64,000 nt of DNA from Achatina immaculata. Taxonomy: Eukaryota > Mollusca > Gastropoda > Stylommatophora > Achatinidae. Positions 33,965 to 47,300 of this stretch are shown one piece after another. The stretch spans positions 13,041,963 through 13,105,962 of the forward strand of contig CM019701.1 of assembly GCA_009760885.1 (NCBI GenBank), in the 5' to 3' direction. The position numbers and the translations under genes were made by a program. The notes under the pieces were generated by a model. The model worked only from the letters and a program-made list of their open reading frames with translations. It was not told the origin of the DNA and did no database searches. Numbering within the stretch: position 1 is the first letter of the stretch; every line of letters starts with the position of its first letter.

Positions 33965-34412
33965 CGTCCTTTCTGAGAGTTTGCGTAAAGTCTCTTCAAG
34001 TCCTTTCTGAGAGTTTGCGTAAAGTCTCTTCAATTCCTTACTGAGAGTTTGTGTTAAGTCTCTTCAATTCCTTTCTGAGAGTTTGCGTAAAGTCTCTTCA
34101 ATTCCTTTCTGAGAGTTTGTGTAAAGTCTCTTCAATTCCTTTCTGAGAGTTTGTGTAAAGTCTCTTCGATTCCTTTCTGAGAGTTTGTGTAAAGTCTCTT
34201 CGATTCCTTTCTGAGAGTTTGTGTAAAGTCTCTTCAATTCCTTTCTGAGAGTTTGTATAAAGTCTCTTCAATTCCTTTCTGAGAGTTTGTGTAAAGTCTC
34301 TTCGATTCCTTTCTGAGAGTTTGTGTAAAGTCTCTTCAATTCCTTTCTGAGAGTTTGTATAAAGTCTCTTCGATTCCTTTCTGAGAATTTGAGTAAAGTC
34401 TCTTCGATTCCT
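33965..34412. repeat. 34-bp minisatellite, about 13 units
   Basis: The core is TTTCTGAGAGTTTGTGTAAA followed by GTCTCTTCAATTCC. Unit 2 carries only about 3 units at the same place (40890-40990). Confidence 0.96.
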
Positions 34413-34794
34413 TTTTTATCTTAACCTGCATGCAAGACAACTTTAGCTTAGATCAGTGATTCCCAGCGGGCGGGGGGGGGGGGTGTTGAATATTTATTGA
34501 GGTTGAGGGAGGAGGGGAAGTAGAATAAGTTTATGTTATACTTGTTCAGAAATTGGTCGTCTAATATCCTGCGGCAGGGAGGAGGGGAGGTAAGGGGATA
34601 GAAGGAATCAATATTTTTTGAGGCGTTGAGTTGGGGCATGATTCAAAAAGGCTTGGGAAATATTGTCTGATATGTTTAATGGAGTCCTTGTGTTACCAGG
34701 CTATCACACTAGATAATGTGAAGTATTTGTTCTTGCAATCCATTATTGGTTAACACCTTTGTTGCATGTGGAGTGTTTTTACATGACCAGCCTG
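34413..34794 (+). repeat. Inter-array segment with G-tract, unit 1
   Basis: This is non-array sequence shared with 40991-41354. It includes a poly-G tract (34472-34482) and purine-rich runs. The C-rich minus-strand frame 34448-34639 is not a gene. Confidence 0.8.
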
Positions 34795-35477
34795 TGACTG
34801 TCTACTGTTTTAACATCACCAGCCTGTGACTGTCTACTGTTTTAACATGACTAACCTGTGCATTTCTACTGTTTTAACATGACTAGCCTGTGACTGTCTA
34901 CTGTTTTAACATGACTAGCCTGTGACTGTCTACTTTTTTAACATCACCAGCCCGTGACTGTCAACTGTTTTAACATCACCAGGACGTGACTGTCTACTGT
35001 TTTAGCATCACCAGCCTGTGACTATCTACTATCTTAACATCACCAGCCCTTGACTGTCTACTGTTTTAAAATCACCAGCCCTTGACTGTCTACTGTTTTA
35101 ACATGACCAGCATGTGACTGTCTACTGTTTTAACATCAGCAGCCTGTGCCTGTCTACTGTTTTAACATCACCAGCCCTTGACTGTCTACTGTTTTAACAT
35201 CACCAGCCCTTGACTGTCTACTGTTTTAACATCACCAGCCCTTGACTGTCTACTGTTTTAACATCGCCAGCCCGTGACTCTCTACTGTTTTAACATGACC
35301 AGCCTGTGACTGTCTACTGTTTTAATATCACCAGCCTGTGACTGTCAACTGTTTTAACATCACCGGCCTGTGACTGTCTACTTTTTTAACACCACCAGCC
35401 TGTGACTGTCAACTGTTTTAACATCACCAGCCTGTGACTGTCTACTTTTTTAACACCACCAGCCTGTGACTGTCTAG
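34795..35477. repeat. 32-bp minisatellite, about 21 units
   Basis: The unit is CATCACCAGCCTGTGACTGT followed by CTACTGTTTTAA. The corresponding array in unit 2 (41355-44320) has about 92 units. Confidence 0.96.
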
Positions 35478-36075
35478 GATAAAAGTAGTTCCCTACATCA
35501 GTGAGTATCAGCTGGCACTTGTTCTAGAACCACGTCTTTCTTCACAGAAATTGATAATTTACTTGTCAAGTTAAAGATTACTGTCCATTTACAGTGGCTG
35601 AAAAATATGCTAATAGACAAATACTGATTAATGTCATGGTATCTTCATGATTTACACTCAGGAGTTCTTGAAGCAGATTTACTGACAAACTGGAAAAACA
35701 ATTTAAATGAAAATTAATTTCCTCACGTGATCAGTTTTCAGTCACTGATGCTAAAACAAAGCTTACATTTGTGTAAAAAAAATTGAACTATTATTTGTTT
35801 TTTAACGAACTAAATTAGATGAAGTACATAATTAATTAATTTGCTAAAGTCGCCACATGTTACACGCAAATAAAACTCAGATTTGTCAGATTATATTTCT
35901 CGCGCTGAGTTCTCCACCTTCGCACTGTTGTGCGTCTTTCCTGGCCACACATCCTACTTCAGGTTTTTAATTGTTTTAGGACCAGGTTCGCCTTCTCGTT
36001 ATATCTTTATTATCTAGGTCGAACCACGCTTGTTTCTAGCTTCACCACAAGAAGATGGAATAGAGTCCTGGTACG
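35478..36075. other. Spacer between 32-bp and 31-bp arrays, unit 1 only
   Basis: About 600 bp of AT-rich low-copy sequence, with no gene recognised. In unit 2 the 32-bp array passes directly into the 31-bp array at about 44320 without this spacer, so it was deleted there or inserted here. Confidence 0.7.
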
Positions 36076-37196
36076 CTATGGTTCACTAGCCCCAACAAAC
36101 AATTGACTATGGTTCACTAGCCCCAATAAACAATTGACTATGGTTCACTAGCCTCAACAAACAATCGGCTATGGTTCACTAGCCTCAACAAACTATCGGC
36201 TATGGTTCACTAGCCTCAACAAACTATCGGCTATGGTTCACTAGCCTCAACAAACAGTCGGCTATGGTTCACTCGCCTCAACAAACAATCGGCTATGGTT
36301 CACTAGCCCCAATAAACAACCGGCTATGGTTCACTAGCCCTAACAAACAATCGGCCATGTTTCACTAGCCCAAACAACAATCGACTATGCTTCACTAGCC
36401 CCAACAAACAATCGGCTATGGTTCACTAGCATCAACAAACAATCGGCTATGGTTCACTAGCCCTAACAAACAATCGGCTATGGTTCGCTAGCCCTAACAA
36501 ACAATCGGCTATGGTTCACTAGCCTCAACAAACAATCGGCTATGGTTCACTAGCCCTAACAAACAATCGGCTATGGTTCACTAGCCCTAACAAACAATCG
36601 GCTATGGTTCACTAGCCCTAACAAACAATCCGCTATGGTTCACTAGCCCTAACAAACAATCGGCTATGGTTGACTAGCCCAAACAACAATCGACTATGCT
36701 TCACTAGCCCCAACAAACAATCGGCTATGGTTCACTAGCCCTAACAAACAATCGGCTATGGTTCACTAGCCCTAACAAACAATCGGCTATGGTTCACTAG
36801 CCCCAACAACAATCGACTATGCTTCACTAGCCCCAACAAACAATCGGCTATGGTTCACTAGCCCTAACAAACAATCGGCTATGGTTCACTAGTCCCAACA
36901 AACAGTCGGCTATGGTTCACTAGCCCCAACAAACAATCGGCTATGGTTCACTAGCCCCAACAAACAATCGGCTATGGTTCACTAGCCCCAACAGCAATAT
37001 ATTACGGTTCACTAGCCCCAACAAACAATCGATTACGGTTCACTAGCCCCAACAAACAATCGGCTATGGTTCACTAGCCCCAACAAACAATTGACTATGG
37101 TTCAGTACCCCCAACAAACAATCGACTATGGTTCACTAGCCCCAACAAACAATCGGATATGGTTCACTAGCCCCAACAAACAATCGGCTATGGCTC
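36076..37196. repeat. 31-bp minisatellite, about 36 units
   Basis: The unit is CTATGGTTCACTAGCCCCAA followed by CAAACAATCGG. There is no spacer sequence between units, so it is not CRISPR-like. Unit 2 has about 147 units at 44322-48885. Confidence 0.97.
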
Positions 37197-38051
37197 ATTG
37201 ACCGCTATCTCGTCCAGCGTGAGTACTGCGTCTCGTCCAGCGTGAGTACTGCGTCTCGTCCGCATTAAGTCACTTATTAATGAGGAACATTATTCCTGCG
37301 ATGTTATTATTAATTATTCCCCTATGTGTGCTGCTTTGTGATTGAGGAAAGCAATCAGTAGTAGAATTTGGTTCTGTACTAAGCCCTCTAGAGGGACTTG
37401 GATGTCAAGATCTATAGATCTAAAAATCCGACTGAGCTGCTGGCGATGCCAACAAACTAGACTAGTAACCAACTACATCTTCTTATGCAAGAAACCAAGC
37501 GAAAATTATATACATTTCTTAACAACATCAATTCTATTATATCTCAGAAGCGTCATGTTTACGTCACCTTCAAAACATATCATCATCGTGTGCCATTCCA
37601 TCAGGAATGGTTGGCTGCAAGGGACGTCATAAATTATTCTGTCCTTCTCTTTTACACAAGAGCTAGCCAACCTGAATCCTATATATCTTTTCATTCCGTC
37701 CATCCATCTCTGTCGGTTTAGTCCTTTTTCTATTTTCCCTTCATCTTTTCAGTCAACCACAGGTTTCACTATTGTATTATGCTTTTTTTTATCTGTTACA
37801 TGTTTCATTATTTCTCTTTAAGGTCACTTGACTTAGTTCTTCCTTGTTTATTTTATTGTCTATCTTTGGATACCTCACATTGTTCTGTAGATTGTTTCAA
37901 GAGTCTCTGTTTTCTTTTCCATTTTCTTCTTTTAATGCTCACTTGTATACATTATAAAAGAGAGTGTAGTACGCACAGCATTTAACAACAGTTCCCTGTC
38001 TTTGAGGTTCTACAATAAAAACCAGGTCATATAGCATGGAGAATGAAAAGA
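37197..38051 (+). repeat. Non-array block, unit 1 copy
   Basis: Shared with 48890-49645. A 96-codon plus frame (37342-37632) is open in both units, but the two versions differ by about seven residues and an opposite-strand frame is equally open. I see no sign of protein constraint. The unit 2 copy is interrupted at the position corresponding to about 37986. Confidence 0.7.
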
Positions 38052-38339
38052 ACACATGCACAAGTTTTAGAAAATTCCAAGAATGTGAACTTCTCAAAGA
38101 AATAAAGACGAAAAAAAAATCTAAATGCTTTGGCTATTAGAAGAGATAACAATATACCGAAGACCATACTAGAAGGAAAGATGGAAGACACAAGAACAAG
38201 AGAAAGATACAGATGCAGATGGGAAGATAACACGAGAATAGACAGGGCACAGCCTGGCTGAGGGCACCATCAAGGCGAGGGAGCCAGGGAACCAGAGATT
38301 CATTACCAGCAACCTTCATGCTGGAGAGGGCACAAGATA

Positions 38340-38383
<44 letters not shown>

Positions 38384-38385
38384 AC
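38052..38385 (+). mobile_element. RTE family D LINE 3' end with (GAT)n tail
   Basis: The degraded plus-strand frame has the layout of an RTE C-terminus: a segment like EDHTRRKDGRHKNKRK, then AWLRAPSRRGSQG..., then the LPATFMLERAQ region and stop, followed by (GATGAT)n at about 38338-38380. Frameshifts are numerous. The same relic lies at 51313-51667 and belongs to the macro-duplication. Confidence 0.65.
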
Positions 38386-38762
38386 ATATTTCAGCTACTT
38401 CTCAAAATAATAGTTACAATAAAAACAGGACACATGATATGAGATGAAATATTTCTTTTATTTTATATTGTGATATCACGTGGACAAATTCTCAGAAAAA
38501 GAAGACAGTCCGGTCATGTTTCCGTATTCATGGTTGTTTCCGGTTTATCGCAGTCCTTGTTTTGTTGCATGTTGGAGATGGAGAGAAACAAATGATAACA
38601 ATTAACAACATAAATAGCCGTCATAGTTAACTATTGTAGTAACAGAAGAAATAGTTACAATCAATGATACTGCTAACATTGGCGTGCGTGACAATTGCAT
38701 CAGTAGAAGTTCTAAGTCTTTGAGAAACATGTTCCAAGAGAACTGAAGATAATGGCGTAGAA
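38386..38762. other. Non-array end of unit 1
   Basis: Shared almost base for base with 51667-52042 and ends exactly at the scaffold gap. No gene is recognised. Minus-strand frames running into the gap contain undefined residues. Confidence 0.7.
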
Positions 38763-38862
38763 NNNNNNNNNNNNNNNNNNNNNNNNNNNNNNNNNNNNNN
38801 NNNNNNNNNNNNNNNNNNNNNNNNNNNNNNNNNNNNNNNNNNNNNNNNNNNNNNNNNNNNNN
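38763..38862. other. Scaffold gap of 100 N
   Basis: Exactly 100 unknown bases, the conventional size for a gap of unknown length. It lies at the junction of the two macro-duplication units. Confidence 0.99.
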
Positions 38863-39035
38863 TATGACAAGAACACGAATGAGTGACAAAGTACAACAAG
38901 AACACAAGTGAGTGTCAAGGTGTACAACAAGAACACAAGTGAGTGTCAAGATGTACAACAAGAACACAAAATAGTGTCAAGGTGTACAACAAGTACACAA
39001 GTGAGTGACAAGGTACAACAAGAACACAAGTGAGT
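38863..39035. repeat. 29-bp minisatellite, about 6 units, cut by gap
   Basis: The units are ACAAGTGAGTGACAAGGTAC with variants GAGTGTCAAGGTGTAC (two bases longer). It parallels 28498-28868. Confidence 0.92.
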
Positions 39036-39089
39036 GACAACTAGTATAAGCAAGAATTCCTAACTTGCAGCTATAAATAAACAGATGGA

Positions 39090-39660
39090 ATGCAGTCGGT
39101 ACTGCTTATTTTTGTAAAAATAAAGGTTGAATCTACACAAACCTTAGCCTTCTATAATTGAAGGTTCTGTTTTCCAGATTGTAGAAACCATTAAAAACAC
39201 GAGCGACATCTTTAGGGTTTCCATTTGCTGGTCCTAGTACAGTCGCGCTATTACAGGGATCGGAAAAATGCCCCTCCCTCCCCCCTCCCCCCTCCCCCGG
39301 GACGGCATAGCACTGTGGTGTCATTGTTATATAATATTATTTAAGAGAAATAAATATTATTCATAGTTTTATATTTTATTATTAGTATTTTCATTTATAA
39401 ACTATAATCATAAATGTGGACTACCAGCCACTTACAAGGTGGCGTTCGAGGTCTTAGTAGACAAAGGGTAACAATCGAGTCACTCCTATCATAAAATAAA
39501 TTGTTATGTCCTTTTCGATCTTAAGATTTTTTTAATCAGAAGCTTGTCGACCTTTGGTTTAGTACAATCATTTTTGCGTCCCTTCTTTGTCCACAAGCCA
39601 CAAGCAAGTGCATTTTTTTATCTCCCTTTGTCAGTCTTGATAAACTTTACTTCATCTTCT
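39090..39660 (+). repeat. Module with C-tract, plus-strand copy 2
   Basis: Parallel to 28930-29474 and inverse to 19312-19905. The C-tract (39268-39297) is longer and interrupted by T, showing slippage at this site in all three copies. Confidence 0.85.
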
Positions 39661-40150
39661 GTTTATTAGTTGGAGTATTTATGTTATCATTTATCTATTC
39701 TTTCATTTATCAGTTGATGCATTTAAGTTATCATCCATTTCTTCTTTTCTTTATCAGTTGACGTATTTAAGTTATCATCCATTTCTTTTTTGTTTTGTTT
39801 ATAGGTTGGAGTATTTATGTTATCATTTATCTATTCTTTTGTTTATCAGTTGTTGCATTTAAGTTATCATCCATTTCTTCTTTTCTTTATCAGTTGACGT
39901 ATTTAAGTTATCATCCATTTCTTCTTTCCTTTCGTTTATTAATTGAAGTATTTATGTTGTCATTTAGCTATTCTTTCGTTTACCAGCTGAAGTATTTATT
40001 TTATCATTTATCTATTCTACTGTTTATCAGTTGAAGTATGTATGTTATCATTTATTTATTCTTTCGCTTATCAGTTGAAGTATTTTTTATCATTTTTTTT
40101 TCGTTAATCCCTTGGAATATTTATGTTATCACGAATTTCTTATTCTGTCT
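39661..40150. repeat. About 44-bp AT-rich array, unit 2
   Basis: About 11 imperfect units with TATTTATGTTATCATTTATC; longer than the unit 1 array. Confidence 0.85.
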
Positions 40151-40249
40151 ATCGACTGGAGTGTTTCTCATATCATCCGTTTCTTATGTATCATTTATCT
40201 TCCAGAATATAAATATTCTTATCTCTCTTTATTGTCATATATATTGAAT

Positions 40250-40340
40250 TAGGATAATCTAGAGAAGACCGTCTTAGAAGGGTACATAATGGAAGAAAGA
40301 AAGATAGGAAGACCTAAGAAGATAGGAAGTTTATTTTGCC
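40250..40340 (+). mobile_element. RTE family C scrap, unit 2 copy
   Basis: Same fragment and same breakpoints as 29935-30025, with a few substitutions. Confidence 0.75.
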
Positions 40341-40381
40341 AACAATGATTTCTCAACAATCAAGTATCACACGTGGCTCAC

Positions 40382-40807
40382 GAAACTCTCTACCAGACCA
40401 CGCTTTTCTATGAGACACTCTACCAGACCACGCTGTTCTATGAGACACTCTACCAGACCACGCTGCTCTATGTGACTCTCTACAAGACCACACTGCTCTA
40501 TGTGACTCTCTACACGACCACACTGCTCTATGTGATTCTCTACCAAACCACGCTGCTCTGTGTGACTCTCTACCAGACCACGCTGCTCTATGTGACTCTC
40601 TACAAGACCACACTGCTCTATGTGACTCTCTACACGACCACACTGCTCTATGTGATTCTCTACCAAACCACGCTGCTCTGTGTGACTCTCTACCAGACCA
40701 CGCTGCTCTATGTGACTCTCTACAAGACCACACTGCTCTATGTGACTCTCTACCAGACCACGCTGCTCTATGTGACTCTCTACAAGACCACACTGCTGTA
40801 TGAGACC
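40382..40807. repeat. 30-bp minisatellite, about 14 units
   Basis: Starts with the TGTTCTATGAGAC variant and passes into CTGCTCTATGTGACTCTC variants in a repeated four- to six-unit pattern. It is uninterrupted here, unlike unit 1, so it shows the state before the unit 1 insertions. Confidence 0.95.
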
Positions 40808-40889
40808 TCAGTAGTGTTCCTCACTTTCATTCTATTTTGGTGGATCTGAACGACTATTCTTGAGAGACGATAGAACTTTCCTCGTCCTT

Positions 40890-40990
40890 TCTGCGAGTTT
40901 GCGTAAAGTCTCTTCAATTCCTTTCGGAGAGTTTGTGTAAAGTCTCTTCAATTCCTTTCTGAGAGTTTGCGTAAAGTCTCTTCGATTCCT
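40890..40990. repeat. 34-bp minisatellite, about 3 units
   Basis: Short counterpart of 33965-34412 (TTTCTGAGAGTTTGCGTAAA). Confidence 0.93.
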
Positions 40991-41354
40991 TTTTTATCTT
41001 AACCTCCATGCAAGACAACTTTAGCTTAGATCAGTGATTCCCAGCGGGCGGGGGGGGGGGTGTTGAATATTTATTGAGTTTGAGGGGGAAGGGGAATTAG
41101 AATAAGTTTATGTTATACTTTTTCAGAAATTGGTTGTCTAATACCCTGCGGCGGGGAGGAGGGGAGGTAAGGGGATAGAAGGAATCACTATTTTTGAGGC
41201 GTTGAGGTGGGGCATGATCCACAAAGGCTTGGGAAACTGTGTCTGATATGCTTAATGGAGTCCTTGTGTTACCAGGCTATCACACTAGATAATGTGAAGT
41301 ATTTGTTATTGCAGTCCGTTATTGGTTAACACCTTTGTTGCACGTGGAGTGGTT
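40991..41354 (+). repeat. Inter-array segment with G-tract, unit 2
   Basis: Counterpart of 34413-34794 with a poly-G tract at 41052-41061. No gene is seen. Confidence 0.8.
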
Positions 41355-44320
41355 TGACATTAAAAGCCTGTAACTGTTTACTATTTTAAGATCACCAGCC
41401 TGTGACTGTCTACTCTTTTGACATCACCAGCATGTGCATGTCTACCGTTTTAACATCACTAGCCTGTGCCTGTCTACTGTTTTAAAATGACTAGCCTGTG
41501 ACTGTCTACTGTTTTAACATAACCAGCCTGTGATTGTCTACTGTTTTAACATCACCAGCCCGTGACTGTCTACTGTTTTAACATCACTAGCCCGTGACTG
41601 TCTACTGTTTTAACATCACCAGCCTGTAACTGACTACTGTTTTAACATCACCAGCCCATGACTGTCTACTGTTTTAACATCACCAGCGCGTGACTGTCTA
41701 CTGTTTTAAAATCACCACCGCGTGACTGTCTACTGTTTTAACATCACCAGCCTGTGACTGTCTACTGCTATAACATCGCCAGCCCGTGACTGTCTACAGT
41801 TTTAACATCACCAGCAAGTGAATGTCTACTTTTTTTACATTACCAGCCTGTGACTGTCTACTGTTTTAACATAACCAGCCTGTGACGGCCTACTCTTTTA
41901 ACATCACCAGCCTGTGACTGTCTACTGTTTTAACATCACAGGCCTGTCCCTGGCTACTGTTTTAACATGACAAGCCTGTAACTGTCTACTGTTTTCACAT
42001 CAACAGCGCGTGACTGTCTACTGTTTTATCATCATCAGCATGTGACTGTCTACTGTTTTAACACCACCAGCATGTGACTGTCTACTGTTTTAACATCACC
42101 AGCAAGTGACTGTCTACTTTTTTTACATCACCAGCCTGTGACTATCTACTGTTTTAACATAACAAGCCTGTGACTGTCTACTGTTTTAACATCACCATCC
42201 CGTGACTGTCTACTGTTTTAACATCACCAGCCTGTGACTGTCTACCGTTTTAACATCACCAGCCCGAGACTGTCTACTATTTTAACATCACCAGAGCCCT
42301 GATTGTCTACTGTTTTAAGATCACCAGCCTGAGACTGTCTACTGTTTTAACATCACCAGCCCCAGACTGTTTACTGTTTTAACATCACCAGCCTGTGACT
42401 GTCTACTGTTTTAACATCACCAGCCTGTGCCTGTCTACTGTTTTAACATCACCAGTCTGTGAATGTCTAATGTTTTAACATCACCAGCCTGTGAATGTCT
42501 ACTGTTTTAACACCACCAGCCTGTAACTGTCTACTGTTTTAACACCACCAGCCTTTGTCTACTGTTTCAACATCACCAGCCTGTAAATGTCTACTGTTTT
42601 ATCATCACCAGCCCGTGATTGTCTATTGTTTTAACACCACCAGCCTGTAAATGTCTACTGTTTTAACATAACCAGCCTGTGACTGTCTACTGTTTTAACA
42701 CCACCAGCAAGTGACTGTCTACTGTTTTAACATAACCAGCCTGTGACTGTTTATTGTTTTAACACCACCAGCAAGTGACTGTCTACTGTTTTAACATAAC
42801 CAGCCTGTGCCTGTCTACTGTTTTAACATCACCAGCCTGTGACTGTCTACTGTTTAAACATCACCAGCCTATGCCTATCTACAATTTCAACATCACCAAC
42901 CTGGTGCCTGTCTATTGGTTTAACATCACCAGCCTTTGACTGTCTACTGTTTTAACATCACCAGCCTGTGACTGTCTACTGTTTTAACATCACCGGCATG
43001 TGAATGTCTACTGTTTTAACACTACCAGCCTGTGACTGTCTACGCTTTTAACATCACCAGCCTGTGACTGTCTACTGTTTTAACATCACCAGCCTGTGAC
43101 TGTCTACTGTTTTAACACCACCAGCCTGTCCCTGGCTACTGTTTTAACGTGACAAGCCTGTAACTGTCTACTGTTTTAACATCAACAGCACGTGACTGTC
43201 TACTGTTTTATCATCACCAGCCCGTGATTGTCTATTGTTTTAACACCACCAGCCTGTAAATGTCTACTGTTTTAACATAACCAGCCTGTGACTGTCTACT
43301 GTTTTAACACCACCAGCAAGTGACTGTCTACTGTTTTAACATAACCAGCCTGTGACTGTTTATTGTTTTAACACCACCAGCAAGTGACTGTCTACTGTTT
43401 TAACATAACCAGCCTGTAACTATCTACTGTTTTAACATCACCAGCCTGTGACTGTCTACTGTTTAAACATCACCAGCCTATGCCTATCTACAATTTCAAC
43501 ATCACCAACCTGGTGCCTGTCTATTGGTTTAACATCACCAGCATTTTACTGTCTACTGTTTTAACATCACCAGCCTGTGACTGTCTACTGTTTTAACATC
43601 ACCGGCATGTGAATGTCTACTGTTTTAACACTACCAGCCTGTGACTGTCTACGCTTTTAACATCAGCAACCTGTGACTATCTACTGTTTTAACATCACCA
43701 TCCCGTGACTGTCTACTGTTTTAACATCACCAGCCTGTCCCTGGCTACTGTTTTAACGTGACAAGCCTGTAACTGTCTACTGTTTTAACATCAACAGCAC
43801 GTGACTGTCTACTGTTTTATCATCACCAGCATTTGACTGTTTGCTGTTTTAACACCACCAGCATGTGACTGTCTACTGCTTTAACATCAGCAGCCCGTGA
43901 CTGTCTACTGTTTTAACATCAACAGCCTGTGACTATCTACTGTTTTAACATCACCAGCCTGTGACTGTCTACTGTTTTAACATCACAATCCCGTGACTGT
44001 CTACTGTTTTAACATCACAAGCCTGTGACTGTCTACTATTTTAACATCACCAGCCTGTGACTGTGTACTGTTTTAACATCACCAGCCTGAAACTGTCTAC
44101 TGCTTTAATATCACCAGCCCGTGACTGTCTACTGTTTTAACATCACCAGCCTGTGAATGTCTACTGTTTTAATATCACCAGCCTGTGACTGTCTACTGTT
44201 TTAACATCACCAGCCTGTGCCTGTCTACTGTTTTAACATCACCAGTCTGTGAATGTCTAATGTTTTAACATCACTAGGCTGTGAATGTCTACTGTTTTAA
44301 CACCACCAGCCTGTAACTGT
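41355..44320. repeat. 32-bp minisatellite, about 92 units, with higher-order repeats
   Basis: Same unit as 34795-35477. Blocks of about 19 units recur: the sequence from about 42604 recurs from about 43213, and a marker variant (CTGTCCCTGGCTACTG) occurs near 41945, 43127 and 43738. The higher-order period is therefore roughly 605-610 bp. Confidence 0.95.
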
Positions 44321-44321
44321 C

Positions 44322-47300
44322 TAATATGGTTCACTAGCACCAACAACCAGTCGACTATGGTTCACTAGCACCAACAAACAATCGACTATGGTTCACTAGC
44401 ACCAACAAACAATCGACTATGGTTCACTAGCACCAACAAACAATCGACTATGGTTCACTAGTTCCAACAAACAATCGGCCATGGTTCACTAGCACCAACA
44501 AACTGTCTAATATGGTTCACTATCACCAACAAACAGTCGACTATGGTTCACTAGCACCAACAAACTGTCTAATATGGTTCACTAGCATCAACAAACAATC
44601 GGCCATGGTTCACTAGCACCAACAAACTGTCTAATATGGTTCACTAGCATCAACAAACAATCGTCTATGGTTCACTAGCACCAACAAACTGTCTAATATG
44701 GTTCACTATCACCAACAAACAGTCGACTATGGTTCCCTAGCACCAACAAACTGTCTAATATGGTTCACTATCACCAACAAACAGTCGACTATGGTTCACT
44801 AGTTCCAACAAACAATCGGCCATGGTTCACTAGCCTCAACAAACAATCGTTTATGGTTCACTAGCATCAACAAACAATCGGCTATGGTTCACTAGCCTCA
44901 ACAAACAATCGTTTATGGTTCACTAGTCCCAGCAAACAATCGGCTATGGTTCACTAGCACCAACAAACTGTCTAATATGGTTCACTAGCACCAACAACCA
45001 GTCGACTATGGTTCACTAGTTCCAACAAACAATCGGCCATGGTTCACTAGCACCAACAAACTGTCTAATATGGTTCACTAGCATCAACAAACAATCGGCC
45101 ATGGTTCACTAGCCTCAACAAACAATCGTTTATGGTTCACTAGCACCAACAAACAATCGGCTATGGTTCACTAGCCTCAACAAACAATCGTTTATGGTTC
45201 ACTAGCACCAACAACCAGTCGACTATGGTTCACTAGCACCAACAAACTGTCTAATATGGTTCACTATCACCAACAAACAGTCGGCTGTGGTTCACTAGCC
45301 TCAACAAACAATCGGCTATGATTCACTAACACCAACAAACAATCGGCCATGGTTCACTAGCCTCAACAAACAATCGTTTATGGTTCACTAGCACCAACAA
45401 CCAGTCGACTATGGTTCACTAGTCCAAGCAAACAATTGGCTATGGTTCACTATCACCAACAAACAGTCGGCTGTGGTTCACTTGCCCCAACAAACAATCG
45501 GCTATTGTTCACTACCCCAACAAACAGCCGACTATGGTTCACTAGCACCAACAAACTGTCTAATATGGTTCACTATCACCAACAAACAGTCGGCTGTGGT
45601 TCACTAGCCTCAACAAACAATCGGCTATGGTTCACTATCACCAACAAACAGTCGGCTGTGGTTCACTAGCCTCAACAAACAATCGGCTATGATTCACTAA
45701 CACCAACAAACAATCGGCCATGGTTCACTAGCCTCAACAAACAATCGTTTATGGTTCACTAGCACCAACAACCAGTCGACTATGGTTCACTAGTCCAAGC
45801 AAACAATTGGCTATGGTTCACTATCACCAACAAACAGTCGGCTGTGGTTCACTAGCCTCAACAAACAATCGGCTATGGTTCACTATCACCAACAAACAGT
45901 CGGCTGTGGTTCACTAGCCTCAACAAACAATCGTTTATGGTTCACTAGCACCAACAACCAGTCGACTATGGTTCACTAGTCCAAGCAAACAATTGGCTAT
46001 GGTTCACTATCACCAACAAACAGTCGGCTGTGGTTCACTAGCCTCAACAAACAATCGGCTATGATTCACTAACACCAACAAACAATCGGCCATGGTTCAC
46101 TAGCCTCAACAAACAATCGGCTATGATTCACTAACACCAACAAACAATCGGCCATGGTTCACTAGCCTCAACAAACAATCGTTTATGGTTCACTAGCACC
46201 AACAACCAGTCGACTATGGTTCACTAGTCCAAGCAAACAATTGGCTATGGTTCACTATCACCAACAAACAGTCGACTATGGTTCACTAGTTCCAACAAAC
46301 AATCGGCCATGGTTCACTAGCACCAACAAACTGTCTAATATGGTTCACTAGCACCAACAACCAGTCGACTATGGTTCACTAGCACCAACAAACTGTCTAA
46401 TATGGTTCACTATCACCAACAAACAGTCGGCTGTGGTTCACTAGCCTCAACAAACAATCGTTTATGGTTCACTAGCACCAACAACCAGTCGACTATGGTT
46501 CACTATCACAAACAAACAATCGGCTATGGTTCACTATCACCAACAAACAGTCGACTATGGTTCACTAGCACCAACAAACAATCGACTATGGTTCACTAGC
46601 ACCAGCAAACAATCGACTATGGTTCACTAGCCTCAACAAACAATCGGCTATTGTTCACTACCCCAACAAACAATCGTCTATGGTTCACTAGAACCAACAA
46701 ACAATAGATTATTGGTTCACTAGCATCAACAAACAATCGTTTATGGTTCACTAGTCCCAACAAACAGTCGGCTGTGGTTCACTAGCCCCAACAAACAATC
46801 GGCTATGGTTCACTAGCACCAACAAACAATAGATTATTGGTTCACTAGCACCAACAAACATTCGACTATGGTTCACTATCCTCAACAAACAATCGGATAT
46901 GGTTCACTAGAACCAACAAACAATCGACTATGGTTCACTAGCACCAACAAACTGTCTAATATGGTTCACTAGAACCAACAAACAATCGTTTATGGTTCAC
47001 TAGTCCCAACAATCAATCGTCTATGGTTCACTAGTTCCAACAAACAATCGGATATGGTTCACTAGAACCAACAAACAATCGACTATGGTTCCCTAGCACC
47101 AACAAACAATCGGCTATGGTTCACTTGCCTCAACAAAAAAAAAATCAGCTATGGTTCACTAGCACCAACAAACAATCGTTTATGGTTCACTAGAACCAAC
47201 AAACAATAGATTATTGGTTCACTAGCATCAACAAACAATCGGTTATGGTTCACTAGTCCCAACAAACAATCGGTTATGGTTCACTAGCACCAACAAACAA

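Larger units (their letters stand above)
28498..38762. repeat. Macro-duplication unit 1
   Basis: The order is 29-bp array, module with poly-C tract, about 44-bp AT array, RTE C scrap, 30-bp array, 34-bp array, G-tract segment, 32-bp array, spacer, 31-bp array, unique block and RTE D 3' end with (GAT)n. The same order occurs in 38863-52040. The unit ends at the scaffold gap, at the sequence AATGGCGTAGAA that is also found at 52031-52042. Non-array parts look about 93-95% identical between units by eye. Unit-1-only insertions are 30920-31552 and 31798-33812, and the spacer 35478-36075 is also unit-1-only. Confidence 0.9.

Noticed and set aside
37342..37632. 96-codon frame conserved at 48991-49281
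   Set aside because: The two copies are recent duplicates, so conservation is expected. Changes include several residue replacements, an opposite-strand frame is equally open, and no motif is recognised.
38602..38967. Minus-strand frames spanning the scaffold gap
   Set aside because: They contain undefined residues from the N run and join two unrelated contig ends.
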